Assembly: GCA_018466975.1 (NCBI GenBank) | Contig: JAENRS010000022.1 | Span: 1-64,000, forward strand | Source of the DNA: Sparassis latifolia | Taxonomy: Eukaryota; Basidiomycota; Agaricomycetes; Polyporales; Sparassidaceae | Direction of reading: 5' to 3' | DNA length: 64,000 nucleotides | In this document: positions 1 to 12,003 of the stretch, one piece after another | Layout of the letters: each line of letters opens with the position of its first letter | Numbering within the stretch: position 1 is the stretch's first letter | Program-made: the position numbers and the translations under genes | Notes under the pieces: model-generated | The model's input: the letters and a program-made list of their open reading frames with translations, nothing else | Database searches by the model: none | Told to the model about the DNA's origin: nothing

Positions 1-2030
1 TTTGCGATATAAGTTCTGATACAGCCATGCAAAAGCTCAATCCCCCCTCAATCGCCCGTTAGTAACTTAGGCAACGCCGCCTTGTCGCCCTTGCGCACAC
101 GGGGAGAAAGGGGGTAGCTGCCAGACATTGACGCAACTCCAGTATCACTTGCCGCCTGGCACATGTACCCTTGTCAACGAACACTGGTATAACTTCTCCA
201 TGAGAGCTTGCTCCAGCGGCACGAGAGTTGCTAAAGGGATGTCAAATATGGGAGGAGACCGGGGAAGGGTCGTGCCATGAGTGCCCGGTAAGACAAAGCT
301 ATCCTGCCCTGGCACAGGAAGATCCTTGCTTAGCCAATCGCAGCACCAACAACATTTCTTGCTGACACCGATGACATTGTCAATGTCCTAGGCACAGTCA
401 GCAACATATACGAAAACACTGAAACCATGCCTCTACTCACTCGGAAGGAGGCCACTTTTGCAGAAACATCGGCGGTGGTAGTGGATGGGGTATTTGGAGC
501 AGCCTTGACAGCCATAACGATCACTTCACCGTGTACTGAGCCGCCGAAACTTGGCTGAAACTATCCAGTCCATGGGGAATGGCCATTTTTTCGTCCACCA
601 CATCAGTCACTGGGGCCATCTCTAGACCAGAAGGTGAGGCGCGGAATTGCTAACCGGAATTGTCGATATTTTGACAGAACCCGCCGATAAGGCAAGAAAC
701 GAGCAGCTAAATTCCATGTCAACAGCACACAGATGTATCTCAAAGGAAAAGCGTCGTCGTTGGGGCCCAGCGGTTGTATAGGACTAAAGATGATATTGAA
801 GTACCTTCGTATTCTGTCAAATTGCCGGTCGGCGCTCATTCTCCTCCTCCGGCTCTGCGTAGTATCAATTCATCAGCCGTAATCGCCATTGAACGACGCA
901 CCTTTCCGTGCCAAGAGCTGCGCAAGCGACGACAATGCGAAGACGCGTTCAAAGATACACACAAATAGCGTCTCGAGAAACAAATTCTGCAGTGACCTTC
1001 GATTGGCGATTGAAGTCGTTCCTTTTCTAAGATGGACGAAAGGGTGAGCAAGGTTGATGCAAGAAGATGGGACCAGGGTAGTATACCGAATACATTCTGA
1101 TTTCTCATTGAATGACTGGTATTTTGGAGCCCAAGTAAGATGGATCAATCGATGAACTCAGTGCAAACATCTCCTTGAGCGTATCAGAGGGCAGTGGGGT
1201 CCATCCATCCAAGTGTGCTGATAAATCTTTTTTCCAATGTTCCTCTGCAGCTTGACGCGCTGATGTATTCGATGCCAACGTCTTCTGAGAATGAATAGAA
1301 GAAGGAGAGCACGAGACTGCAGAAAAGCAGGTTACTGAGGCCGGGCAGGCCCTGGAGCGCGGCAATTAGGTCGCCAGCGGGAGCATTTAATGAGATGCCC
1401 AGATCCATCTCGCTAAGATAAAGGGAAGACGTTGGTTCGACCGCAACAAATGTACAGTCAAATACACTGGGAACTTCCTAGGTCCTCCAATTGCTTCGAA
1501 CTGGGAAGAATCCAGTCGATGTCGAGAGCTTCCGGCAACCCTTAGCTGGGATACGAATTACGCGATCCTGCAGGCACGCCGATGGGGAACGTCATGTTCT
1601 CCGACACCCTCCTGTTCGCTGATCACCACTAATGAGACTTGCGCACTAGCTTTACCCGTCACAGCGATAATCTCAGAGCCCTGTTTTTTGTCTTGAATGG
1701 TTCCAGTGCGCTTTCGCATGCTGACGAAAGACTTGCAATGCTCTGGGGAACGATAGAGTCAGGCTTCAATGTGCACAGCAGAGATGTCAGTCTGTATAAT
1801 AATGTGCAAGTCCGGTCGATGCATGATCTGGGCTGTCGACATGTCTGAATCACGGTCACGGTACGCGACGCGCGACGCGTCCGCGGATCACGGGAACAGA
1901 TTGAAGCTCCGACGCAGCGTGTGTGACGCGTGGCTGTGGCGCAGGAAATTATCCAGAATTATTTCGCTGGCAGATCTTTGACTTCGTCCTCCGTGGCGTG
2001 TTGCTCTCGTCTCGAGGGCCGACGCACGTA
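1..2030. other. stretch without a supportable gene
   Basis: Only short open frames (under about 90 codons) occur on both strands. None joins its neighbours through plausible introns into a recognisable protein. I see no RNA gene or repeat in it. It may include the promoter of the membrane-protein gene that begins at 2031. Confidence 0.5.
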
Positions 2031-3632
2031 ATGACCCTCACTATCCTTGTTTCTTTCTCTTTGCTTGCGCTGGTCGTCACCTCAAGGCCCATCGTGCCAC
2101 AGGCCCGATCGGAGGAGTCGTCAGTCATCTCACTTTCTCTGTTTGTCGTGCTGCTCATCCTGACATCGTGGCCCCCAGGATCCAGTCGTCGACTGACGTT
2201 CAACATACGGTGCAGGCGATCTTTCAGTATCGGACTGGGTGAGCTACTACTGCTCTATCATCCTGACATCGTAATTCATTGTAGGCACAGTCGCCCCCCA
2301 GCTTGTCTGGACTGCGCCGAAGAGGAAGATATCCGAATTCATCTCACTTCGTCTGAAGAACAAGATGGTTATCTCGCTCAATTGGATGGTCTTGATGCCG
2401 TCAGGGCCATCCTTCCTCTCGGCCTCGATGGCGCCCTGACGGATGACGAGGCGAAACTGTACTCTTTGTTACGCGAAAGTAAGACCGGGGGCCACTTGGA
2501 TGACTTGGAGGGCGGAGAACGTCCCATGCAGGATGATGAACTTATTTCACAGACGGGAAACGACCCGCCATCGCCATCCCCCGAACCAAGCACGAGTATC
2601 GACCCGGCCACGAATGAACGCGCTCCTACCACCTTTCCTTCTTCCCCTCTACTCGTTCTTGCGCTCTCGTGCGGGGCAGCGCTTATTTCACTTCTTTGCA
2701 TTATTGCAGTGTTGTATGCGGCCCAAATCTCCAGCAAAGGCGTTTTCACCTCCGACCTCGCGTGGGAGATGATGCCGAAGCTGGAAAAGCAGGCTCTTGG
2801 TGGCGCGGACGCTGATGATGAGGATGGCTCGGGTCCATCGAAGGAACGGGATGTCCTGCTGGTGAAAGATGTAGCACCCAGTATTGAATTGGAAGCTTTT
2901 GAGATGAGTGCGGAGAAGGTGGAAGGAAAAGAAGGTCTGGTTCAGGCCGCACCTTCGCCTGAACTCACACCGGAAGACGATGAACGCGATGAAGATACGA
3001 ACGAGGATTATCAGGACGCACCGGACAGTGGTCTCCTCTTCGCAGATACCGGCGGCTCGTCTACGATAAAGCGGAGCGAGTCACCTCGCATAGTAATCGA
3101 GGAGCACCCCGACCCCGAGCTGCTACCACTCTTCCCGACCCTTATGACCCCAACCCCCTTCGCGACCCCCGACCATACCCCGCACTCGACTCCCCTCCTC
3201 TCGCCCTTGCGCCGGCCTTTGCAGATGCGCGAAACGCCAACTGCGTCCCCCATCTCCAAGCCCGCATGGTCCCTCCGCGCTGCCGACTCTCCGTCGTTTG
3301 CGCTCTCGCGCTCCTCGACCCCCCTCCCCTTCTCACGTAGTTCCTCGCCGAAGCTCCCTGGTGCGCTCATCTTTGACTGGTCCGATGACGAAGGTGAATA
3401 CGGTGCCAGTTCGGAGACAGACATAGGCACGGTGGGGCATGCCGACCGCCGGCACGCGTACCGGGCGCCGATCCCGGAACTGGACATCGCGTTCGCGCTG
3501 CAGCTGCGTCCTGGTCTCGGATTAGGTGCAGACCCTGCGTGGCTCGTTAGGTTCTTGATGGCGATGTTTGGCTGGATGACGGTGTTGTTGGGAGGTGGAG
3601 GCGTGCGGAGAGAACAGAGGGTCGCACATTGA
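2031..3632 (+). CDS. predicted single-pass membrane protein, family not recognised
   Basis: The first ATG of the frame is at 2031 and gives a signal-peptide-like start (MTLTILVSFSLLALVVTSRP). The frame stays open to TGA at 3630-3632, about 533 codons if unspliced. A possible in-frame 144-nt intron (GTTTGT at 2141 to TAG at 2284) would remove a second hydrophobic stretch and leave 485 residues. An acidic, Asp/Glu/Ser/Pro-rich region follows. Near 2645-2730 lies one strong membrane segment (core LLVLALSCGAALISLLCIIA). The C-terminal part is long, very acidic and Pro/Ser-rich, with many short T-P and S-P motifs, and ends near a weakly hydrophobic stretch. The composition fits a type I membrane protein with a disordered cytoplasmic tail. 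I recognise no catalytic domain. The long open frame and the signal/membrane layout support a real gene; the exon structure is uncertain. Confidence 0.6.
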   Translation: MTLTILVSFSLLALVVTSRPIVPQARSEESSVISLSLFVVLLILTSWPPGSSRRLTFNIRCRRSFSIGLGELLLLYHPDIVIHCRHSRPPACLDCAEEEDIRIHLTSSEEQDGYLAQLDGLDAVRAILPLGLDGALTDDEAKLYSLLRESKTGGHLDDLEGGERPMQDDELISQTGNDPPSPSPEPSTSIDPATNERAPTTFPSSPLLVLALSCGAALISLLCIIAVLYAAQISSKGVFTSDLAWEMMPKLEKQALGGADADDEDGSGPSKERDVLLVKDVAPSIELEAFEMSAEKVEGKEGLVQAAPSPELTPEDDERDEDTNEDYQDAPDSGLLFADTGGSSTIKRSESPRIVIEEHPDPELLPLFPTLMTPTPFATPDHTPHSTPLLSPLRRPLQMRETPTASPISKPAWSLRAADSPSFALSRSSTPLPFSRSSSPKLPGALIFDWSDDEGEYGASSETDIGTVGHADRRHAYRAPIPELDIAFALQLRPGLGLGADPAWLVRFLMAMFGWMTVLLGGGGVRREQRVAH

Positions 3633-4013
3633 GCTAGGCGACCTGCACAGCGGGCTTTTCGGCTATACTCATACTTAGTGCGTTGATATTCTCCGTTATG
3701 ACCTGTCCATTGAGTTCAATGGCGTACCCTCCTAGCTATGCAATCGTAGTGGTCTCATACTAGGTTTCATTCGGGAGGGATGAGTCCCTACCCGCATCTG
3801 GATATATACCTCTAGTTCTTACTTGTGGAAAGTACTTCCGAGCTACGTAACTGCAATTGTGCCGGTGACGTGACACGTAGCGGGGGTAGTCGCCCCAAAA
3901 GGAAACAGCTAGAAGCCAATAGCTTCCGATCCTAACAGGCGCAGACAAAGGGTCAGCTGATGGGCGCGCCCGTTCGCGTTGAGTCTTACCAACACCGTCT
4001 CTTCTCCGTCGCG

Positions 4014-4510
4014 ATGAGCATTCTGGTCGGTCCAGCTGCGGGCGCACTCGTTGCCGGAGGCGTATGTTTTTCACCGCGTATGTTTCCGTATGGGACTCAC
4101 TGCTTTTTCTGTTCTAGATATACTATGGGTTCTCCTCGATGATGCATAGCTGGTGAGCGGTTTCGATTACGTTCCATTTAAACACTCACGAGCTTGTGCT
4201 AAACACCACAGGACAGAGAGGCATCGCTCCAAGTTTGTACACTTATTTGTGTGTTGTTCCATCCGCTCTGACCTTTCCCGTCGCATGCAGCCTGCACACA
4301 CTGTCTCAGCGGCTGCTCGAGGCGCCCTCGCAGGTGAACGCGCCGCCTGCCGCATCCGAACGTATTACGCACCACCCGTTCTCTTCCATGCTCAAGGGCG
4401 AGTGGAACGCACAGGTCGCGACGCTCTTCCGAAATGTAGGCGAGTGGAACCGGCGAGCAACCGAATGGGGGCGGCGGACTTTGTATGGAGGAGAGTCACG
4501 CAGAACGTAG
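4014..4510 (+). CDS. MIC12: MIC12/Aim5-like MICOS complex subunit
   Basis: Four exons (4014-4061, 4118-4152, 4212-4232, 4291-4510) join to a 107-residue protein; introns of 56, 59 and 58 nt all have GT...AG ends. The N-terminus (MSILVGPAAGALVAGG, then YYGFSS) is a short glycine-rich membrane segment. It is followed by a polar helix with TERHRSNLHTLSQRL and a C-terminal part containing W-N-x-Q-V and EWGRRTLYG. This order matches basidiomycete Mic12 (Aim5) proteins, small inner-membrane subunits that help hold MICOS at cristae junctions. The length is typical. The 21-nt third exon is needed to keep the frame and is easily missed by gene finders. The assignment rests on remembered family pattern, not on a search. 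Confidence 0.75.
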
Positions 4511-7486
4511 ACGATCAGTGGTTCCGGAGGTTGGCTTCCGTCGGCATTGAACGCGTGCTTTGAAGACTCAAGGATGAGGCGAGGAGAGAGAGGCTCCCGG
4601 GAGTCCCGGTTCACGAGGTTCCTTCCTGGTATTGTCCGCCCTTACGCGATGCCCACGGTTCTTCCATCTTTCGATTCTGGGATTCTGCGGTTCTACCGTA
4701 CTGACGTTCTGTGATTCTGCGGCTCTGCGTTCAGCTCCGTTTCCTTATTGAATTCGAATGCAACCGAAGGTTAGAGGCACGGTTCTCAATGCTTGCTGTT
4801 TGACGTCCAACGTCTTACGTTACATTCCTGGGACCCCGGTCAAGCACAGGCTTCGCGCATTATAAGGGTGTGTTCTTCAATTCGCCGTGGTGCTGGAACG
4901 TTTCTGCAGATTGCAGGGACCTGCGAGAATGCATTCAAAGCGACTGGTTGCCGCGTTGTACACGGAGATGACACTTCTGCACGCGCCTCGGATCCGCCGG
5001 GACGGTTCCTGCGTTGTGGTGGTTAATGCAGGTGGGGGCGCTGCGGCCTATACACGGCCCGCTCGCAGAACGTGCATGACTCGCCACTCTCGTCACCCCA
5101 TGGCCTTGTGGTTTTTCAGAGACGGTTCTGCAAGGTTCTGTCCGTTATATGTGCGCCGTCGGATCGGACAGGGTGGTCGCCGTCAGTTATTCGGCAGGCA
5201 TGCCTTACGCCTTCAGGGCTATCTCTGCCTTCTGTATTCTATCTGCAATCTCCTAAATTTCCGTTCCAACGGTCTGAATGGTCACTCTTGGGACTGTATT
5301 GTGATGCTTTGTGATCGCTGCAGTTGAGTTCGATCTGAGAAGCGGATGTCTGACGTCATTGATGAGCAACAATGTCCGTGCATATGTTCTTGCATATAGA
5401 GGCTGTTCAAAAAGTGCGCATGCAGCCAAGCATCCGAAATTACTTACTCATGGTCCAGTACTCGCAGTTTACTGCCGATCGTTCAGCGAGAACGTTTTGA
5501 TGTGTAACCGAGGAATATGCTAGAAGCGCATGATGAAATTCAGGACCGCGGATATGACTTCTCTTCCGACCCTTCGGGGACAACAGGCCGGGAACAAGAG
5601 GCCAATGAGAGAAGGTTGAATTGTAAGAACATTTCTGAACTCCTGCTTGACGCAGTTACTGAGCGTCTGGCGTCAAGTAATCTGACATCTACTCCCCAGG
5701 TGCGTACATTGACGGTACTTCAGGCGTGAGACCGAATCGCCGCTACGTGAGCTAATTGCATGTCCGGATGCCGACTTCGCAAACTATTTCAAAGATCGTT
5801 TGAGCCGACATAGTGACGATGAAGTACTCGAAGAAACCTTCAAGGCCAGATGGCGACTAAGCGCTCAATATATCTGGCGGGACACGGCCTGCCGACTCAG
5901 AATGTACTGCTATCTTCACCTGTAATCGAAGCGTTAATTGCATCGATGAGGCTCCAATCCCCTGTGGATGTCCTCTGACGACATGACCCCGTGCTTGATG
6001 GTGCCGCCAGCCGCGGTGGCCGGCGGCTGAGGTATTTGGCATACGTTGAACCTTGTATGTATCGCATCCGCACTATGTCTATGCCTGGCGCTGACCCTGG
6101 TCCTCCAATGCTGCATGGTGCAGCCCGTATGTTTGGATCGCGAGGGATCACCTTGACCCGTCCTTGGTCATCGACCGGGTGTTCATTGCGTGGCCAAAAG
6201 GAAGGCATGTACCATTGGGTCGTCTACCCTTCGCATGCGTCTCTTGATGATCGAGTCGAGCACCATTAGTGGTCGTTCCACCGATCACGGACTGCTCCCC
6301 GTGTTCGCCGGCAACTGGTGATAGTGGCGACTTCTATGTACGGCATGATATGCATCGCAAACCACGCCACCGGCGCACTGTTAGTATCAAGGCGCACTCT
6401 TCGCAGTTTCTGAACGAGGCCCTGCTTAGTATGGCCCTCATCGTCGCCTGCGGCTTTAGGAACTAATCTATCAGTGGCTCCTGGCATGATTCCTGGCATG
6501 ACTGATGTGAGTCTGATTAGTTGGTTCTTCGAAGAACAGTACTTATTGTGACAGCCTTTCTGTAAGTAGAGTTTGAACATTTGTCTGACATTAAGCAGCG
6601 AACTACAGGAACCACCGCGCATGTTAGACATCTGCGGCCTCCCGAGATGCGCAGAAGCAATGTGATGCAGGAGGTCAGCAGCTGGAGGCCTGGGCGCAGG
6701 AGCCCCTCCTGTTCGTCGTATCACCGTGACGATTTCGAACGCACACGGGGCGCTGACATCAAAAACACGTGTTGAAACAGACCTCGGCGTCGCCGGGTTG
6801 AATATGCTTCCAATGTGCTTAGCCTTATCGGCAAGGAAGGCGCTGTGCATGCGCCAGCGACCGGGTTTCTCTGGCTTGACTGTGGGTCCCGATTTGGGTC
6901 ACGGGATAGGCGGGGAGGTGAGTAATCTTACGAACGACCTCAAACATCGTACGGTCGGGGCTACCGCAAGTGGTATGGAGCGGGGCGCGTTTATGCTTCG
7001 GCGGCTGAACCTTTTTGGAGCAGTTATTCTGGGCTGTTGTTCAGATGGCGCCGCAGCGTCAGCGCCTTGCAGCCGCCTACCTAACGCTTATGCAGCTACT
7101 GCGCCAAGGCCGTTCGAGTAATGAATAGAAATGTGTCATCCTCGTTGCAAGTGGCGTACGCTGCAGTTCTGAGGCTCCGTGTGCTCCGTTTACGAGCCGT
7201 TACAGTGTCCGATGTTTCGAATATGGACGACCCCTCTGACACCTTCCTGGAACGTCGATCTCGACCTCTTCTCACTCGATATAGATCTCGGCGACTATTC
7301 AGTGATGGCCTTGCTATGCAGTGAGCAGCATTATCATATCGTCCAACTCTCCCGAATAGAACGACCTTCGTAAATTCCTCGTCCCGGAAGGGTGAGTGCT
7401 ATAAATTGAGCGCGTTCAACCGGACCTACCCTGTTCCCCTTCCAGTCTCGCACAATCCCGCTTGTCAGACTGGTGTTGTGGTCGCC
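4511..7486. other. 3-kb gene-poor stretch
   Basis: No convincing gene. The longest frame (6266-6850, minus, 194 codons) is within chance length for this window and matches nothing I know. Near 4665-4730 the DNA repeats short GATTCTG/GGTTCT-type words. A 12-bp near-tandem repeat (TCCTGGCATGAT/C) lies at about 6479-6502. This may be decayed transposon DNA, but I see no terminal repeats or domain to prove it. The last few hundred bases should hold the catalase promoter. Confidence 0.45.
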
Positions 7487-10474
7487 ATGCTGCATATGAA
7501 GGCTTGCGCGCTGCTTGTGGCTGTTAGCATCGCTACTGCTCATGCTGCAAAGCCCTTCCCTGGTGCGGACGCCCCTGGAATTCGGCCGCAGGATATAGCG
7601 TTCGCTAAGCCTGCCTCAGATGCTAGAAGCTTTCCTGGAGCGAACGCCCCTGGGCTTCCTAGGCAGGACGGTTCTTCTTCTGATGGCTCCGGCGCCGGTC
7701 AGTATGCGATAAATACTGGTCTCGACGTGCAGCTCGCCACTTCGGAGGAGTCTGCTCCCGATGTGGTATATACGACCGATAACGGAGCGCCTTACACGAA
7801 CCCTTATGACGCCCAACGCATTGGATCCAACGGTCAGTTGATGTCATCGACATGTCTGGTTTCTCCTACTGAAAGGAATTTTCGCACCTTGCAGGCCCGC
7901 TTCTCTTGCAGGATTTCCATTTGACAGAGATCTTTGGTTCTTTTGACCGCGAGCGTATCCCTGAGCGCGTCGTTCATGCTAAGGGCGGTAAGTCACAGAA
8001 ATGGCACTGTACAGATTCTTTGTTCATCTACTTATTCATTCGATAGCGGGCGCGCACGGTTACTTTGAAGCTACCAACGCTGAATGGGCCACGCAATATA
8101 CTATGCTGTATGCATTGTCGCAATCGATTCATTTAATAAGAGCTAAATTCTCCATATGTATGTTAGGGACATGCTCAGCGAGGTAAGTAATGCACGGTAA
8201 GTCTCTTCAGCGAATTAGCTAACTGACATTCAGAATGGCCTCCGTACTCCAATCACAAGTGAGTAGAGCATCTTAGTTGACCACACAGAAGTTTGACCGC
8301 GGTCATTTCAGTGCGTCTAAGCACTGTTAGCGGGGAGACTGGCTCATCCGATGAGCTTCGTGACCCTCGCGGATTTTCTATCAAGTGCGTATGTTTATTC
8401 GCCAGCTGAGTGTGCCTTGTAGCGTGTTTATCTATCGATATTTTAGATTGAGAACACGGAAGGGTATCTTGGACTGGGTTTTCAACAGTGAGAGCTATCA
8501 GATTCTTTGTTCATGTTGGATGTTGACTCGTTCGTCCAGACACACCGGTGTTTTTCATCCGCGATCCAGTCAAGTTCCCTCATTTCATCCATGTAAGTAT
8601 TCAGACCTATTGGTTCTGTACCAAATGGTTTAAGGCGTTATTGCAGACCCAGAAGCGAAATCCTCAGACCAACTTGAAGGACAAGGAGTAAGCTGACACG
8701 TGCCGTACATTTGACGGCCTGATAGATCGTTCTGAATTAACTGTGCCTGAACAGCTTGTTTTGGGATTATCTCAGTTCTAATCCCGAATCACTCTACCAA
8801 GTGATGCGTTTATTCTCTGACTTGGGAACTCCATACGGCTTCAGGCATATGAACGGCTGGAGCGGCCACACTTATAGGTACAGTTGGTTGATCGATCCCG
8901 TATTGCAGAGTATTCTGACTCTGTCACGTCTCTGAGGTTCATGAAAGCAGACGGCAGTTGGGTCTATGCGAAGATTATCTGTGAAACTAATCAAGGTGTA
9001 GGTCAATTTACTGTTCTCCAAAGTGTTTCTCCGAAGTGTTTCTGACAGCCATGCTCGTCATCAGATCAAGAACTTCACTAATGCAGAGGCAACCACAATG
9101 CAGGGTAAGTATCACAAGTCATCAATCGATATCCAGTACTTTATTTGTATCCGATAGGCGAAAATCCCGATTTTGCAACCCAGGACCTCTTCGATGCGAT
9201 CGAGGCTGGAAATTACCCCGGCTGGACTGTGTATGCTCAAGTGATGACACCAGAGCAGGCTGAGAACTACACGTAGGCGTTGCTTGTTCATCTAGCCGAT
9301 AGAGCTGATGTGTTGCTTGATATCTAGGTACAACGTCCTTGATCTTACCAAGTATGTGTTGGTACGCGTGCCCTAGCTTCTGCGCTTACATCTACGTTAT
9401 TTGCATAGAGATTGGGATACTGATGTACCCATGGTGGAGATCGGCCGCTTCTATTTGACGCAAAACCCGACGAAGTGTGTCACTCCTGGCAGCACTGGAT
9501 ACTGATACTCACTCTATCCAACAGCTACCATGCAGAAATCGAACAGGCTGCTTTTTCCCCTTCGCACATCGTTGATGGTTGGTCTCCTTCAGCAGATCCT
9601 GTACTCCAGGCCAGGATGTTTGCATACTCCGGTAATATTTTGTTTCAAATCACGCACATGATATCTGTTTTCACGGAGTTTTCAGATACTCATCGCTATC
9701 GTCTGGGTGTGAACCATATGGTGTGTACACGTCTTGCTACCACTTCGATATACTCGTTAACTCGATGTGGAATAATGTTTTAGCAAATACCGGTAAGTCA
9801 TGCCGCGTGGTCTACACACTGAAGTGATCCTCACAATGCTTTTTAGGTCAATGCACCTATTACTCCCGTCGGTAAGTTTCCACTAGGTCACAATGGTCTC
9901 GTTTCGGCTGATATGATTGGCTCAGCCAACTTCGAGCGTGATGGTGCTATGATCGTTAACGGCAACCAAGGCGCGAGACCAAACTACATGTCTACGCTGA
10001 GTCCGATCATGCTGTACAACCGGACATGGACCTTGGACTCCCACGAGCAGTGGATTGTAGGTGCCTTTCTTCGCTGCTCCCTCCACACAGACTTATCTTC
10101 TTTCAGGGCGGAGCTGTCCAGTCCCTGTCGGCTATGACTGAGATCGACTTTAGTTGGCCGCGCAAATTCTGGGCTTCGCTTTCGGATCAAGACCAGCAGA
10201 ACTTCATCAGGTGCATATTGTTCATGTTGACTTTCAACGTGTTTCTTGTGTGAATATCTTTCACTGCAGCAACGTCATCGGTCATCTTGGTCTTGCTCCG
10301 ACCTTGAGCGTTCGCGAGCGCCAGGTCGCGTTGTTCGCCCATGTCGATTACACGCTTGGTGCGGCGATCGCTGCAGGCGTTAATGTCAGCTCGTGGCAGA
10401 ACCTGTCCTTCCCATATGGTCCAACTTGGTACAACGAGACTATCTACAGCAAGTCGAGTACACTGTTCTACTAG
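7487..10474 (+). CDS. secreted haem catalase
   Basis: Breaks down hydrogen peroxide to water and oxygen. I join 21 exons: 7487-7832, 7895-7987, 8047-8107, 8167-8182, 8234-8258, 8312-8384, 8447-8487, 8540-8592, 8647-8687, 8755-8877, 8937-8997, 9065-9104, 9158-9272, 9328-9351, 9409-9474, 9525-9631, 9686-9720, 9784-9792, 9847-10056, 10107-10210, 10270-10474. They total 616 codons with stop. A signal peptide ([20 protein letters not shown]) implies export. An N-terminal extension with two FPGA(D/N)APG repeats precedes the catalase core. Core motifs are all present: [20 protein letters not shown] with the catalytic His (about residue 143), the distal Asn in [11 protein letters not shown], and the haem-ligand Tyr in [14 protein letters not shown]. 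The 9-nt exon 18 and 16-nt exon 4 are needed to keep the frame. No lesion was seen. The long pro-region is the only unusual part. Confidence 0.93.
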
Positions 10475-12003
10475 ACAGGTATCAGACTCGGACAGTATTG
10501 AGGTGGAGAGGACTGGACTCTTGGACTCGTAGTCATATGTATAATCGAGCCGGACGATATTTCTTTTCGTGACACTGTTGAACCCATACCTCTTGTTAGT
10601 ACAGGGGGAGAAACAGAGATAGTAACACACCTCAATCCTGCGACATAAGTACTGAGTATGCGCCAACCAACGATAGTAACCTGTCAGGTGACCGTGTCTC
10701 TGGAGGTAAGATGAGCATGTCTTTGACAATTTCTGTCACTCAGAACGCTGATCTCTCTAGATCACCGAAGTGTGGCGCACACTTGAATCTAAACGATCCA
10801 GAGAATTCTTCATAGGCTATCTCTGTAGCTGGTCTTGATATCGATTTGAATATACTATTTTCAATACCGGGCCCAGCCGATCTCTCAGGCTGTTGAAACG
10901 GCGTGAAAGTATGTCTTGTACTTCGATTTCTCGCGATCAGTGGACCAATTAGAGATGTTACGCACCTTTGTCCTCAACCTGCTTATGCACATCTTGCATG
11001 TGGAAGCAATGGAGCATGGGGACCAACTTGGTGTGGATTGATGCCCTATATGACACAGTAGGGGAGATGGTTATCGAAAGTGCTGATGAAGACAGTCACA
11101 TCAAGGCTTTGGAAAAGGTCTGCTATGAACTCACAAAGATTTCATTGTTTGCATCACCCTACATGCATCTAGGGAGCGACGACAACAAGAACTGGTGACA
11201 GAAACCTGGATGAACAGTTCCCCCTTGAATTGTTCGAAATGCGGTAGAGTTATTTAGGTATGGTTTTCATGGTCAATCAAACTGAACATGCTGACTCTAA
11301 GAATTGATCTCAAGGTTCTACGGTTCTCACTTTACTGTGTTTTTGTCATGCTTTGCTGAATCTGCTGCTTTGTACGACTACGATCCCCTTTAGAGCTCCG
11401 GGTTATAACAACTCCTGCTGAGTTCTTCACACGGTAATAGCCCAGGGCTTGCCCGACGAGGTAGCTATTAACCTTGTTTTTAACAGTAATTAACAGGGCG
11501 GCCGGTGCCCGCTAGTCTATGTGAACGGCAAAGTCCTGAAATATGGGGATCTAACCTCCGTAAGCTCTCCGAATGGTTGTAGTCCCCTCTCAGCATCCCA
11601 TTCAGCACATCTTATTTTTCCGACCACAGAAAAGTTGTTTTAGGGACCTGTCTGGAGGCATTGATTACAGTACCAATTTCGGCTGCGCACCAGCCCCGTT
11701 ATTCCCGGAGCTCTAATCTCCTTAGGTGTGCTTTCGTTGCTATCTTACTTACCGTACCATATCCCAACTGTGTAAAGCCGCGTTGGCTCCGAATATAATC
11801 TCTGAGTCTCTGTTCTTACTTTGAAGTCCAGCCACATGCCAATGTAACAGCGGTAATATGCAGTATATCAAGATTTCTTATCTACATCGATTGTAGTAAG
11901 CGATTGTAGTAGCACGCGGCAGCGTGTGGCAAGGGCTTAATCGAGTTGGTTTCGTTCGTCTCCTTACACACTCCCATCTGCCCGCCTCCATCGTACGGTA
12001 AAC
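10475..12003. other. intergenic region between catalase and TB2/DP1 gene
   Basis: Holds one inverted-repeat element (11393-11713, listed separately). It also holds a plus-strand open stretch around 10900-11198 that reads FDFSRSVDQLEMLRTFVLNLL and then continues in another frame. That looks like a decayed coding fragment, but I cannot assign it. The rest has no gene I can support. Confidence 0.4.
11393..11713. mobile_element. 321-bp inverted-repeat element with TA flanks (MITE-like)
   Basis: The left end GAGCTCCGGGTTATAAC (from 11393) is repeated inverted at the right end as GTTATTCCCGGAGCTC (to 11713). The outer 10 bases match perfectly and two mismatches lie further in. Both ends are flanked by TA (11391-11392 and 11714-11715), as expected for Tc1/mariner-type insertion. 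There is no open frame inside, so it would be a non-autonomous copy. A single copy in the window means the call rests on end structure alone. Confidence 0.6.

Noticed and set aside
6266..6850. 194-codon minus-strand frame as a gene
   Set aside because: Several frames of this length are expected by chance in 64 kb. No domain, signal or splice partner was found.
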